A DNA stretch of 64,000 nucleotides. Source: Mycolicibacterium sp. CH28. Its GTDB lineage: Bacteria > Actinomycetota > Actinomycetes > Mycobacteriales > Mycobacteriaceae. A model generated the notes under the pieces. That model worked only from the letters and a program-made list of their open reading frames with translations. It did no database searches and was not told the DNA's origin. Location: contig NZ_SRLQ01000012.1 of the NCBI RefSeq assembly GCF_004745805.1, forward strand, positions 31,365-95,364, written 5' to 3'. Shown piece by piece: positions 17,746-26,845 of this stretch (positions are counted from its first letter, which is position 1; each line of letters starts with the position of its first letter). The position numbers and the translations under genes are program-made.

Positions 17746-19296
17746 ATGGCGAGCCCCCCGCGCACCACACCCGCGGTGTTGGACCGGATGGCATTCGACT
17801 TCGCCGACCACGACGCCCTGGTCACCGAGGAGCGCACCCTCACCTTCGCCGAATTGCGCGACGAGGTTCGCCGGGCCGCGGCGGCGATAATCGGGTTGGG
17901 TGTCGCCCCCGGCGATCGGGTTGCGATCTGGTCGCCGAACACCTGGCACTGGGTGATCGCCTGCCTGGCAATCCACTACGCCGGCGCGGTGATGGTGCCA
18001 CTGAACACCCGCTACACCGCCGACGAGGCCTCCGACATCCTGGCCCGCACCGAGGCGCCGCTGCTGTTCGGGATGGGCAAGTTCCTGGGCGCCGACCGGG
18101 TGGCCGACCTGAATCGCGCTGCGCTGCCGGCACTGCGGCATATCGTCCGCATCCCGATCGACTCTGGTGACGGCAACTGGGACGAGTTCCTGGCCGGGCC
18201 GCAGCCTCCGCTGTCAGAGGTTGACGCCCGAGCGGCGGCGGTGCGCCCCGACGATCCCTCCGACGTCCTGTTCACCTCCGGCACGACCGGACGCAGCAAA
18301 GGCGTGCTGTGCGCGCACCGGCAGTCACTGGCGGCCCCGGCCGCGTGGGCCGAGTGCGGTCAGCTCACCAGTGCCGACCGCTACCTGTGCATCAACCCGT
18401 TCTTCCACAACTTCGGCTACAAGGCCGGCATCTTGGCCTGCCTGCAAACCGGCGCCACGCTGATCCCCCAGCTCACCTTCGACCCCGAGCAGGCGATGCG
18501 GGTGATCGCCGAGCAGCGCATCACCGTGCTGCCCGGCCCGCCGACAATCTTCCAGACGCTGCTGGACCACCCCGCCCGCAAGAACTACGACCTCAGCTCG
18601 CTGCGCTTCGCGGTGACCGGAGCGGCGACCGTGCCCGTCGTGCTCATCGAACGCATGCAGGCCGAGCTCGACTTCGATATCGTGCTGACCGCCTACGGGC
18701 TGACCGAAGCCAGCGGATTCGGGACCATGTGCCGCGCCGACGACGATGCAGTCACGGTGGCGACCACCTGCGGGCGGCCGATCGCCGACTTCGAATTGAG
18801 AATCGATGGCACCGACGGCTCCCCTGGTTCTGGGGGCGCCGGTGAGGTGTTGTTGCGCGGACCGAACGTGATGCTGGGCTACCTCGACGATCCGGCGGCC
18901 ACCGCGGCAGCGATCGACGCGGACGGCTGGCTGCACACCGGCGATGTCGGCACCGTCGACGACGCGGGGAACCTGCGCATCACCGACCGGCTCAAGGACA
19001 TGTATATCTGCGGCGGTTTCAACGTCTACCCCGCCGAGATCGAGCAGGTGCTGGCCCGACTCGACGGAGTCGCCGACGCCGCGGTGATCGGGGTGCCCGA
19101 CGAACGGCTCGGCGAAGTCGGGCGTGCGTTCATCGTGCGCCGCGATGGCAGCGACCTCGACGAGCAGGCCGTCATCGACTACACCAAGAAGCACCTGGCC
19201 AATTTCAAGACCCCGCGCTCGGTGGTCTTCGTGGCGAGCCTGCCGCGAAATCCCGGCGGCAAAGTGGTCAAACCCACACTGCGAGAGATGGTTTGA
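17746..19296 (+). CDS. fadD3: FadD3, HIP-CoA synthetase
   Basis: 516 residues of the ANL adenylate-forming family. LFTSGTTGRSKGV is the P-loop, TAYGLTEASGFG the adenine motif, DGWLHTGDVGTVD the hinge region and NPGGKVVKP holds the catalytic lysine. The Rv3561 orthologue attaches CoA to 3aalpha-H-4alpha(3'-propanoate)-7abeta-methylhexahydro-1,5-indanedione (HIP), making the KstR2 inducer. ATG 17746 has AAGGAG five bases upstream; an upstream open frame would overlap fadE30 and the operator. It is the first gene of a tightly packed operon with fadE31-33. Confidence 0.94.
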   Translation: MASPPRTTPAVLDRMAFDFADHDALVTEERTLTFAELRDEVRRAAAAIIGLGVAPGDRVAIWSPNTWHWVIACLAIHYAGAVMVPLNTRYTADEASDILARTEAPLLFGMGKFLGADRVADLNRAALPALRHIVRIPIDSGDGNWDEFLAGPQPPLSEVDARAAAVRPDDPSDVLFTSGTTGRSKGVLCAHRQSLAAPAAWAECGQLTSADRYLCINPFFHNFGYKAGILACLQTGATLIPQLTFDPEQAMRVIAEQRITVLPGPPTIFQTLLDHPARKNYDLSSLRFAVTGAATVPVVLIERMQAELDFDIVLTAYGLTEASGFGTMCRADDDAVTVATTCGRPIADFELRIDGTDGSPGSGGAGEVLLRGPNVMLGYLDDPAATAAAIDADGWLHTGDVGTVDDAGNLRITDRLKDMYICGGFNVYPAEIEQVLARLDGVADAAVIGVPDERLGEVGRAFIVRRDGSDLDEQAVIDYTKKHLANFKTPRSVVFVASLPRNPGGKVVKPTLREMV

Positions 19297-20450
19297 TGGA
19301 TCTTAGCTACGACGACGCCACCGAAGAGTTCCGCGACGAGGTGCGTACGTTCCTGTCGGCAAACAGAAGCTCGTTTCCGACGAAGTCCTACGACACCGCC
19401 GAGGGGTTCGCGCAGCATCGGGTCTGGGACCGTGTCCTGTTCGATGCCGGGCTGTCGGTGATCACCTGGCCCGAGAAGTTCGGCGGTCGCGACGCCAGCC
19501 TGCTGCAATGGGTGGTCTACGAAGAGGAGTACTTCCGCGCCGGGGCGCCGGGGCGGGCCAGCGCCAACGGCACCTCGATGCTGGCGCCCACCCTGTTCGG
19601 GCACGGTACCCCCGAACAGCTGGACCGCATACTCCCGAAAATGGCCAGCGGCGAAGAGATCTGGGCCCAGGCCTGGTCGGAGCCGGAGTCCGGCAGCGAT
19701 CTGGCGTCGCTGCGCTCGACGGCCACCCAGACCGACGGTGGGTGGCTGCTCAACGGCCAGAAGATCTGGAGCAGCCGGGCACCGTTCGGTGACCGGGCTT
19801 TCGGGCTGTTCCGCTCCGACCCCACCGCCGAGCGCCACCGCGGGCTGACCTACGTCATGTTCGACCTCAAGGCCGACGGCGTGACGGTACGCCCGATCGC
19901 CCAGTTGGGCGGCGACACCGGTTTCGGAGAGATCTTCTTGGACAACGTGTTCGTGCCCGACAACGACGTCATCGGCAGCGTGCACGACGGCTGGCGCGCC
20001 GCGATGAGCACATCGAGCAACGAACGCGGCATGTCGCTGCGCAGCCCGGCGCGGTTCCTGGCACCGGCCGAACGGCTGGCATCTACATGGCGAGGCCACG
20101 GTGCCAATCCCGCGTTCGCCGACCGAGTGGCCGACGCCTGGATCAAGGCCCAGGCCTACCGGCTGCACACCTTCGGCACCGCGACCCGGGTCGCCGAAGG
20201 CGGTGAACTCGGCGCCGAATCGTCGGTGACCAAGGTGTTCTGGTCAGATCTCGACGTCGCGATCCACCAGACCGCCTTGGAACTGCGGGGGGCCGACGCC
20301 GAGCTCACCGACGCCTGGACCGACGGGCTTCTGTTCGCCCTTGGCGGACCGATCTATGCCGGTACCAACGAGATTCAGCGCAACATCATCGCCGAGCGGT
20401 TGCTCGGCCTGCCCAGAGAAGGCTCCGCAAGCACCGGGAAGAGCAAATGA
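19296..20450 (+). CDS. fadE31: FadE31, acyl-CoA dehydrogenase subunit
   Basis: 384 residues, complete acyl-CoA dehydrogenase with WAQAWSEPESGSDLASLRS, LLNGQKIWSS and the C-terminal IYAGTNEIQRNIIAERLLGLPR. The ATG shares a base with the fadD3 stop (TGATG). Steroid-specific FadE proteins of mycobacteria often form alpha2beta2 heterotetramers from adjacent genes, and FadE31 with FadE32/33 is such a set, proposed to act on MOODA-CoA or a related ring C/D product. Confidence 0.91.
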   Translation: MDLSYDDATEEFRDEVRTFLSANRSSFPTKSYDTAEGFAQHRVWDRVLFDAGLSVITWPEKFGGRDASLLQWVVYEEEYFRAGAPGRASANGTSMLAPTLFGHGTPEQLDRILPKMASGEEIWAQAWSEPESGSDLASLRSTATQTDGGWLLNGQKIWSSRAPFGDRAFGLFRSDPTAERHRGLTYVMFDLKADGVTVRPIAQLGGDTGFGEIFLDNVFVPDNDVIGSVHDGWRAAMSTSSNERGMSLRSPARFLAPAERLASTWRGHGANPAFADRVADAWIKAQAYRLHTFGTATRVAEGGELGAESSVTKVFWSDLDVAIHQTALELRGADAELTDAWTDGLLFALGGPIYAGTNEIQRNIIAERLLGLPREGSASTGKSK

Positions 20451-21403
20451 GATTCGCACTCGACGAACAGCAGCGCGACTTCGCGGCCAGCATCGACGCC
20501 GCACTGGGCGCCGCCGACGTGCCCGCGGCGGTACGCGCGTGGGCCCAGGGTGACACCGCACCCGGCCGCAAGGTGTGGTCGGCACTGGCCGACCTGGGTG
20601 TGACCGCACTGCTGGTCCCGGAGAAGTACGACGGTATCGAGGCCCACCCGGTCGATCTGACAGTCGCGCTCGAGCGCCTGGGCTACTGGTGTGTGCCCGG
20701 GCCCGTCGCCGAATCCATCGCGGTAGCACCGATTCTGCTCGCAAACGACGACAGATCCGCCGCGCTGGCCGCCGGCGAGCTGATCGCCACGGTCGCACTA
20801 CCGCCCACCGTGCCGCGCGCCGTAAACGCCGACTTTACCGGGCTGACACTGCTGGCACAGGACGGCCAGGTCAGCGAGGCGACCGCCGGTCAATCCCACG
20901 AGTGCGTCGACCCCAGCCGCACACTGTTCGATGTCACCGCCGGCGCGGACGCGAGCCGGGCCGACGTGACGCGCGCCTTTGAGTTCGGCGCGCTGGCCAC
21001 CGCAGCTCAGCTGATCGGTGCGGGCCAGGCCATGTTGGACATATCGGTCGAGTACGCCAAGCAGCGCAGTCAGTTCGGCCGCGTCATCGGCAGCTATCAG
21101 GCGATCAAGCACAAGCTCGCCGACGTACACATCGCGCTGGAGATGGCACGTCCGCTGGTTTACGGCGCCGCGCTGTCGCTGGCCGACGAATCGCCCGACA
21201 CCGCGCGGGATGTCAGCGCCGCCAAAGCAGCCGCATCCGACGCCGCTCTGTTGTCGGCTCGTTCGTCGCTGCAGACCCACGGCGCCATCGGATTCACCGC
21301 CGAGCACGACCTGTCGCTGTGGCTGCTGAAAGTGCAGGCCCTGCATTCAGCCTGGGGCGACCCCACCAGCCATCGCCGTCGGGTGCTGGAGGCACTGGCA
21401 TGA
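20447..21403 (+). CDS. fadE32: FadE32, short acyl-CoA dehydrogenase subunit
   Basis: 318 residues, shorter than a classical acyl-CoA dehydrogenase, as is normal for the partner subunits of the heteromeric steroid enzymes. YAKQRSQFGRVIGSYQAIKHKLADVH is the conserved core helix, and TAEHDLSLWLLKVQAL closes the domain. It overlaps fadE31 and fadE33 by ATGA on both sides, consistent with one complex. Confidence 0.9.
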   Translation: MRFALDEQQRDFAASIDAALGAADVPAAVRAWAQGDTAPGRKVWSALADLGVTALLVPEKYDGIEAHPVDLTVALERLGYWCVPGPVAESIAVAPILLANDDRSAALAAGELIATVALPPTVPRAVNADFTGLTLLAQDGQVSEATAGQSHECVDPSRTLFDVTAGADASRADVTRAFEFGALATAAQLIGAGQAMLDISVEYAKQRSQFGRVIGSYQAIKHKLADVHIALEMARPLVYGAALSLADESPDTARDVSAAKAAASDAALLSARSSLQTHGAIGFTAEHDLSLWLLKVQALHSAWGDPTSHRRRVLEALA

Positions 21404-22347
21404 CCTCAACCGAAGAACGCCAGATGCTGCGCGACACCGTCGCCGCACTGATCGACAAGCATGCGTCGTCTGCCGCGGTACGCGCGGCGATGGAGTCCGA
21501 CCGAGGTTACGACGAGTCGCTGTGGGCGATGCTGTGCGAGCAGGTCGGCGTCGCCGCCCTGGTGGTCCCCGAGGAACTCGGCGGGGCCGGCGGCGAACTG
21601 GCCGATGCGGCAGCCGTTCTCGAAGAACTGGGTCGCGCCCTGGTGCCCACCCCGCTACTCGGCACAACGCTGGCCGAGCTGGCCCTGCTGGCCGCCGACC
21701 AACCCGACACCGACACCCTCGAACAGCTCGCCGCCGGAGCGGCCATCGGCGCGGTGGTGTTCGACCCCGGCTACGTGGTCAACGGCGACGTGGCCGACGT
21801 GGTGATCGGCATCGACGGTACGCGCCTGGTCCGCTGGAACGACGTCACCACCGACCCCGTGCACACCATGGACCCGACCCGCCGTCTCGCTCGACTGAAC
21901 CCCGGCTCGACCGACGTGATCGGCACCGATCCCGGCCTCGCCGACATCGCCGCGATCCTGCTCGCCGCCGAGCAGGTCGGCGCGGCCGCGCGCTGCCTGG
22001 AGCTCACCGTCGACTACACCAAGGAACGCGTGCAGTTCGGCCGGCCGATTGGCAGCTTCCAGGCGCTCAAGCATCGGATGGCCGATCTATACGTCGCGGT
22101 GCAGTCGGCGCGTGCACTCGTAGGCGACGCGGTTGTCCAGCCCACACCTACCTCGGCGGCGCTGGCCCGGCTGGCCGCCAGCGAGGCGTTCTGCAAGGTG
22201 GCGGCTGAGGCCGTGCAAATGCACGGCGGCATTGCGATCACCTGGGAGCACGACATCCAGCTGTACTTCAAGCGGGCGCACGGCAGCGCCCAGCTGTTCG
22301 GTCCGCCGCGCGACCAACTCCGCCGGCTGGAGGCCGAGGTGTTCTAG
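21400..22347 (+). CDS. fadE33: FadE33, short acyl-CoA dehydrogenase subunit
   Basis: 315 residues from ATG 21400 inside the fadE32 stop; a longer open frame exists but would overlap fadE32. YTKERVQFGRPIGSFQALKH is the family core, and MHGGIAITWEHDIQLYFKRA the C-terminal helix pair. It is probably the partner of FadE31/FadE32 in the final beta-oxidation steps of the ring C/D product. Its TAG stop forms the first half of a -10-like TAGCCT for the next gene. Confidence 0.9.
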   Translation: MTSTEERQMLRDTVAALIDKHASSAAVRAAMESDRGYDESLWAMLCEQVGVAALVVPEELGGAGGELADAAAVLEELGRALVPTPLLGTTLAELALLAADQPDTDTLEQLAAGAAIGAVVFDPGYVVNGDVADVVIGIDGTRLVRWNDVTTDPVHTMDPTRRLARLNPGSTDVIGTDPGLADIAAILLAAEQVGAAARCLELTVDYTKERVQFGRPIGSFQALKHRMADLYVAVQSARALVGDAVVQPTPTSAALARLAASEAFCKVAAEAVQMHGGIAITWEHDIQLYFKRAHGSAQLFGPPRDQLRRLEAEVF

Positions 22348-22356
22348 CCTGCAGTA
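22345..22356 (+). promoter_or_regulatory. Leaderless -10 of the patatin gene, overlapping the fadE33 stop
   Basis: TAGCCT (22345-22350) begins with the fadE33 stop codon and is followed by six bases and GTG 22357. This suggests the patatin gene has its own promoter apart from the KstR2-controlled operon. Confidence 0.45.
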
Positions 22357-23244
22357 GTGCAGACCTATTCCGTCGAGAGCCTTCCGCGGCCGATTGGTTA
22401 TGTGCTCGGCGGGGGTGGCAGCCTGGGCGCGGTCCAGGTCGGCATGCTGCAGGCGCTCAGCGAGCGCGACGTCCAGCCCGATCTGGTGGCGGGCACCTCG
22501 GTGGGATCGATCAACGGGGCGGTACTGGCATCGGACCCACTGGGAGCAGCCAACCGGCTGTCCCACGTCTGGGCCCGGTTGACGCGGGCGAAGGTGTTCC
22601 CGGGCAACCTCATCGCGCAAGCACTCTTGCTGCAGCGCGCCAAGACCCACCTGTTCCCCAACACTGGTCTGGCCGACATGATTGTCGACTTCCTCGGCTC
22701 CACAACAGATTTCGAACATCTGAGGGTGCCGTTCGCGGCGGTCACGATGGACGTGGCAACCGCACAACCACATGTGATCCGCCACGGGCCGCTGCTGCCG
22801 GCGCTGTTGGCCAGCTCTGCCATCCCCGGCATCTATCCGCCCGTGGACTATGACGGTCTACACCTGTACGACGGCGGGGTGGTGGCCAATGTCCCGATGC
22901 GCCAGGCCGTGGACATGGGAGCGCGATCGTTGATCGTGCTCGACTGCTTCTTCCCCGGCCAGTTGCCCGGCTCGACCGATACCCTCGCCGACATCCTGCT
23001 CTACACCGCGCTGGTGACCATGCGTTCGCAGGCGGTGGCCGAGGCCACCCTCGTCGCCGAGTCGCTACCGGTGGTCTACCTGCCGGGCCCGACACCCAAA
23101 TTGGTCTCACCGCTGGATTTCACCCACACCACCGATCTGATCGCGGACGCCTACACCTCCGCGCGCCGGTTCCTCGAGGACGTCCGCATCACCGGGCCCG
23201 GGCTCTACCATCAGGCGCCTCCCGGCGGCGGTGCCCTAGCCTGA
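22357..23244 (+). CDS. Patatin-like phospholipase/acyl hydrolase
   Basis: 295 residues. The oxyanion loop is GGGGSLGAVQVG (18-29), the nucleophile Ser48 lies in the elbow AGTSVGS, and the catalytic Asp is in YDGGVVANVP. This is the RssA/patatin fold with a Ser-Asp dyad, which hydrolyses lipid esters. It has no signal peptide and is probably cytoplasmic. It is not part of the tuberculosis order between fadE33 and aspB. The start is GTG 22357 behind a leaderless promoter. A link to steroid use is positional only. Confidence 0.87.
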   Translation: MQTYSVESLPRPIGYVLGGGGSLGAVQVGMLQALSERDVQPDLVAGTSVGSINGAVLASDPLGAANRLSHVWARLTRAKVFPGNLIAQALLLQRAKTHLFPNTGLADMIVDFLGSTTDFEHLRVPFAAVTMDVATAQPHVIRHGPLLPALLASSAIPGIYPPVDYDGLHLYDGGVVANVPMRQAVDMGARSLIVLDCFFPGQLPGSTDTLADILLYTALVTMRSQAVAEATLVAESLPVVYLPGPTPKLVSPLDFTHTTDLIADAYTSARRFLEDVRITGPGLYHQAPPGGGALA

Positions 23245-23249
23245 CTCAG
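23237..23249 (+). promoter_or_regulatory. Leaderless -10 of aspB inside the patatin 3' end
   Basis: TAGCCT (23237-23242) and seven bases lead to GTG 23250. The hexamer lies in the last codons of the patatin gene. Confidence 0.4.
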
Positions 23250-24413
23250 GTGAACAATCGCATCGCCCTGCGAGCCGGTATCCCGCCGTTCTATGTCATG
23301 GATGTGTGGCGGGCCGCCGCCGAGCGGCAACGCACGCACGGCGACCTGGTGAATCTCTCCGCCGGCCAGCCCAGTGTGGGCGCACCCGAACCGGTGCGAG
23401 CCGCGGCAGCCGCAGCCCTGGAGGCCAACGCGCTGGGCTACACCGTCGCCCTGGGCATCCCGGAGTTGCGGGAGGCGATCGCCGCGTCCTACGGCGACCG
23501 GTACGGACTCGACATCTCCGCCGAGGACGTGGTGGTGACCACCGGATCCTCGGGTGGCTTCCTGCTGGCATTCCTGGCCTGTTTCGACGCCGGCGACCGG
23601 GTGGCCATCGCCAGCCCCGGCTATCCCTGCTACCGCAACATCCTCTCCGCCCTCGGCTGCGAGGTGGTGGAACTCCCGTGCGGGCCCGACACCCGGTTCC
23701 AGCCGACCGTGCAGATGCTGGCCGAGCTGGATCCGCCGGTGCAGGGGGTCATCGTGGCCAGCCCGGCCAATCCGACCGGCACGGTGATCGCACCGGAAGA
23801 ACTCGCAGCGATCGCCTCGTGGTGCGACGAGACCGGAGCACGGCTGATCAGCGACGAGGTCTACCACGGGCTGGTCTATCCCGGTGCGCCGGAAACGTCG
23901 TGCGCGTGGCAGACGTCGCGGAACGCCGTTGTGGCCAACAGTTTTTCCAAGTACTTCGCGATGACCGGCTGGCGGCTGGGCTGGATGCTGGTCCCCCAGG
24001 AACTGCGCCGGGCGGTGGACTGCCTGACCGGGAACTTCACCATCTGTCCCCCGGTGCTGCCGCAGTATGCCGCAGTGGCAGCGTTCACACCCGAGTCCAT
24101 CGCCGAGGCCGAGGAGCATCTGCATCACTACGCCGCGAACCGCGAGACGCTGCTGAGCGGATTGCGCCAGATCGGCCTCACCCGGCTGGCGCCCACCGAC
24201 GGCGCGTTCTACGTGTACGCCGACGTCTCGGATTTCACCTCGGATTCGCTGGGCTTCTGTGAGCGGCTGCTCGCCGACACCGGACTGGCGATCGCCCCCG
24301 GTATCGATTTCGACACCGTGCAGGGCGGATCATTCGTGCGGCTGTCGTTCGCCGGGCCGTCGACCGATATCGACGAGGCGCTGCGCCGGCTGGGACCGTG
24401 GCTGAGCGCCTGA
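23250..24413 (+). CDS. aspB: AspB-like PLP-dependent class I/II aminotransferase
   Basis: 387 residues of fold type I. TTGSSGGFLLAF binds the phosphate, SPANPTGTVI and SDEVYHGLVY are the classical Asn and Asp regions, and NSFSKYFAMTGWRLGW carries the Schiff-base Lys234. It corresponds to Rv3565, annotated as an aspartate aminotransferase, at the end of the fadE31-33 operon. Its true substrate is not known from sequence. It starts at GTG 23250, five bases after the patatin stop. Confidence 0.85.
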   Translation: MNNRIALRAGIPPFYVMDVWRAAAERQRTHGDLVNLSAGQPSVGAPEPVRAAAAAALEANALGYTVALGIPELREAIAASYGDRYGLDISAEDVVVTTGSSGGFLLAFLACFDAGDRVAIASPGYPCYRNILSALGCEVVELPCGPDTRFQPTVQMLAELDPPVQGVIVASPANPTGTVIAPEELAAIASWCDETGARLISDEVYHGLVYPGAPETSCAWQTSRNAVVANSFSKYFAMTGWRLGWMLVPQELRRAVDCLTGNFTICPPVLPQYAAVAAFTPESIAEAEEHLHHYAANRETLLSGLRQIGLTRLAPTDGAFYVYADVSDFTSDSLGFCERLLADTGLAIAPGIDFDTVQGGSFVRLSFAGPSTDIDEALRRLGPWLSA

Positions 24414-24450
24414 ACGTCGCTCCTCGGTTCGACTGTGCGTTGGGGGCTTC

Positions 24451-24504
24451 GAGTGTGCATCCAGGGCGGGATTCCTGGCGAATTATCGCCCTGAGCACAC
24501 ACTC
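24451..24504. repeat. Imperfect inverted repeat (hairpin) in the aspB-hydrolase gap
   Basis: GAGTGTGCATCCAGGGCG (24451-24468) and CGCCCTGAGCACACACTC (24487-24504) pair at 14 of 18 positions around an 18-base loop. The 181-base gap between aspB and the hydrolase holds little else. It may be a transcription end or one copy of a dispersed mycobacterial intergenic element; only a genome search can tell. Confidence 0.5.
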
Positions 24505-24594
24505 GGCACCGCGACACCCGTGGACGCACGTTCAAGACGCATCCCGCTGAGCCCAAATATTGCGGGACCGCCGCACAGCTGGTGCAGTCATGGC

Positions 24595-25365
24595 ATGCCC
24601 TTCATCGACCATGACCTCGGCCGCGCCTACTACCGGCACTGGGCCGCCCTGGAACCCCGCGCGGCCGTGATCTTTCTCCACGGGTTCGGCGAGCACACCG
24701 GTGTCTATCACCGGCTGGGGTTCTCCCTCAACGCGGCCGGAATCGACTTGTGGGCCGTCGACCAATTCGGGCACGGCCTTTCCCCGGGTACGCGCGGGGA
24801 CTTCGGGACGATCGAGGACAGCTCGGCACTGGCCGACTCCCTCACCGAGCTGGCCGAGCAGGCAACCCCGGGCATTCCACTTATCGCGCAGGGGCATTCG
24901 TATGGAGCCGTGGTGACCCTGTTCCGCCTGCTCGACAACCCCCAGCGCTACCGCGCCGGGATCATCTCCGGCGCGCCGGTAGTCCCGGTGCCCGAGCTGC
25001 TCGACACCGACACTTCACTCGACCTCGACCCACACTGGCTGTCCAACGACCCGTTCTACCTCGACGCAATGGAGAACGACCCGCTGGCCTTCGTCGAAGC
25101 CGACAGCGTGCCGCTGGCCCGCGAACTCGACCGCGCCTGGGATCACTTCGGAGCCGAGCTGCCAAAGCTCGCCGTGCCGACCCTGGCCATCCACGGCGAG
25201 CTCGACCCGATCGCCCCGGTCAGCGCGGTGCGCGCCTACGCCGAGCAGATCGGACCTCTGCAACTGCGGGAGTTCCCCGGCACGCACCACGACATCCTCA
25301 ACGAGACGGTGCACCGGGAGGTCGCCGCGACGATCATCGACTTCGTCGGCGAGCGCACCCGCTGA
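24595..25365 (+). CDS. Alpha/beta hydrolase (serine hydrolase, monoglyceride lipase-like)
   Basis: 256 residues from ATG 24595; an in-frame GTG at 24520 is less likely because the extension is not conserved in type. IFLHGFGEHTGVYHRL is the oxyanion strand, Ser102 lies in AQGHSYGAVV, the Asp in IHGELDPIAPV and the His in GTHHDILNE, a complete triad. Its closest general type is the lysophospholipase/monoglyceride lipase group. It converges on hsaB with ten bases between the stops, in the place where nat is usually found. The substrate is unknown. Confidence 0.85.
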   Translation: MPFIDHDLGRAYYRHWAALEPRAAVIFLHGFGEHTGVYHRLGFSLNAAGIDLWAVDQFGHGLSPGTRGDFGTIEDSSALADSLTELAEQATPGIPLIAQGHSYGAVVTLFRLLDNPQRYRAGIISGAPVVPVPELLDTDTSLDLDPHWLSNDPFYLDAMENDPLAFVEADSVPLARELDRAWDHFGAELPKLAVPTLAIHGELDPIAPVSAVRAYAEQIGPLQLREFPGTHHDILNETVHREVAATIIDFVGERTR

Positions 25366-25375
25366 ACGCGTCCGC

Positions 25376-25942
25376 TTAGAGCCAGGTATCGGGGGTGGTG
25401 GTCGTCAGGAACGCCTCGAGGTCGTCGCGCCACTGCGCGGGAGTGTTCTTGTCCGGCTCGATTCCGGTGTACTCGCCGCGGTAGAACAGCAGTGGCCTCG
25501 GCTTGACCTTCGGCACCTCCGAAAGGGAGTGCACCGCACCGAAAACCACGAAATGGTCACCGCCGTCGTGCACCGAAGCCACCGTGCAGTCGATGTGTGC
25601 CAGCGATCCGTCCAGGATCGGCGAGCCGAGCGCCGAGGGTAGCCAGTCGACACCGGCGAACTTGTCGGGCTCCTTCGAGCCGAACCGCGCGCATACCTCG
25701 CGCTGTTGTTCGGTCAGCACGTTGACACAGAACTTGCCGCTGGCCTCGATGGCCTGCCACGACCGCGACACCTTGGTGGGACAGAACAACACCAGCGGCG
25801 GGTCGAGCGACAGCGCCGCGAACGACTGGCACGCAAATCCGACCGGCACCTCGTCGTGGATGGTGGTGATGATGGTGATACCGGTACAGAACTGGCCTAG
25901 GACGTGGCGGAACGTCCGCGGGTCGATCTCCGCAGCAGCCAT
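25376..25942 (-). CDS. hsaB: HsaB, flavin reductase partner of HsaA
   Basis: 188 residues of the flavin reductase-like split-barrel family (FRQFCTGITIITTIHDEVPVGF type N-terminus, then FCPTKVSRSWQAIEASGKFCVN). It supplies reduced flavin to the monooxygenase HsaA, which hydroxylates 3-HSA in cholesterol ring A/B degradation. It is the last gene of the hsaADCB operon, three bases after hsaC. In M. tuberculosis and M. smegmatis, nat follows; here it does not. Confidence 0.93.
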   Translation of the reverse strand: MAAAEIDPRTFRHVLGQFCTGITIITTIHDEVPVGFACQSFAALSLDPPLVLFCPTKVSRSWQAIEASGKFCVNVLTEQQREVCARFGSKEPDKFAGVDWLPSALGSPILDGSLAHIDCTVASVHDGGDHFVVFGAVHSLSEVPKVKPRPLLFYRGEYTGIEPDKNTPAQWRDDLEAFLTTTTPDTWL

Positions 25943-25945
25943 CGG

Positions 25946-26845
25946 CTACTTGAACCCGACAGAGAAGTCGTGGCCCCACAGACTGACCGCGGTGCTCTCC
26001 CTGGCCACCCAGCCGTTGTCCTCGACCTGCAAACCCTCGCAACCGAATTCGACGTCGAAACCGCCGGGCGTCTTCATGTAGAAGGACAGCATCTTGTCAT
26101 TGGTGTGCCGGCCCAGTGTCGCCGACATCTTCACCTTGCGGCGGTACGCACGGTCCAGGCACAGGCCGACGTCGTCGGAGTTCTCCACCTCGACCATCAG
26201 ATGGACGATGCCGGTCGGGTTGGGCATCGGCATGAAGGCCAGCGCATGGTGACGCGGGTTGCAGCCGTAGAACCGCAGCCAGACCGGATCCCCGTCGGCC
26301 GGGCGTCCCGCGATCTGCGGTGGCAGGCTCATCGAGTCTCGCAACCGGAAGCCCAGCACGTCCTGGTAGAACGCCTGTGCCGCAGCGTCGTCGTCGCAGG
26401 TGAGCACGACGTGGCCGAGGCCCTGCTCACCGGTGACGAACTTGTGCCCGTACGGACTGACGAACCGACGCCCCAGGTACTGGGCACCGTGGAACGCCTC
26501 CAGAACGTTCCCGGCGGGGTCCGAGAACCGGATCAGACCCTCGACGCGCCGCTCGGACTTCTCCTCGCGCGTGCCTTCGGAGAATTCCACACCCGACTTG
26601 CCCAGCGTCTCGCGCAGACCCTGCAGCGCGGCAGCATCGGCTACCTCCCAACCCGCGATCAGCAAGCGATCGCGTTCGCCGGGAATGATCACCAGGCGTG
26701 CGGCGAACTCATCCATCCGCAGGTAGAGCGCATCGGGGATGGCGCCGTCACTCTCCACCATGCCGAGCACCTTCAGCCCGAATTCCCTCCAGGCCGCCAC
26801 ATCGGTGGCCTCGATTCGCATGTAGCCCAGCGCCTTCAGCGTCAT
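25946..26845 (-). CDS. hsaC: HsaC, iron-dependent extradiol dioxygenase
   Basis: 299 residues with two vicinal-oxygen-chelate modules. The iron ligands are His145 (QGLGHVVLTC), His215 (TGIVHLMVEV) and Glu266 (GGFDVEFGCE), at the same numbers as in the characterised enzyme. It cleaves the catechol 3,4-DHSA meta to its hydroxyls to 4,9-DSHA. Its ATG overlaps the hsaD stop by four bases. Confidence 0.95.
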   Translation of the reverse strand: MTLKALGYMRIEATDVAAWREFGLKVLGMVESDGAIPDALYLRMDEFAARLVIIPGERDRLLIAGWEVADAAALQGLRETLGKSGVEFSEGTREEKSERRVEGLIRFSDPAGNVLEAFHGAQYLGRRFVSPYGHKFVTGEQGLGHVVLTCDDDAAAQAFYQDVLGFRLRDSMSLPPQIAGRPADGDPVWLRFYGCNPRHHALAFMPMPNPTGIVHLMVEVENSDDVGLCLDRAYRRKVKMSATLGRHTNDKMLSFYMKTPGGFDVEFGCEGLQVEDNGWVARESTAVSLWGHDFSVGFK

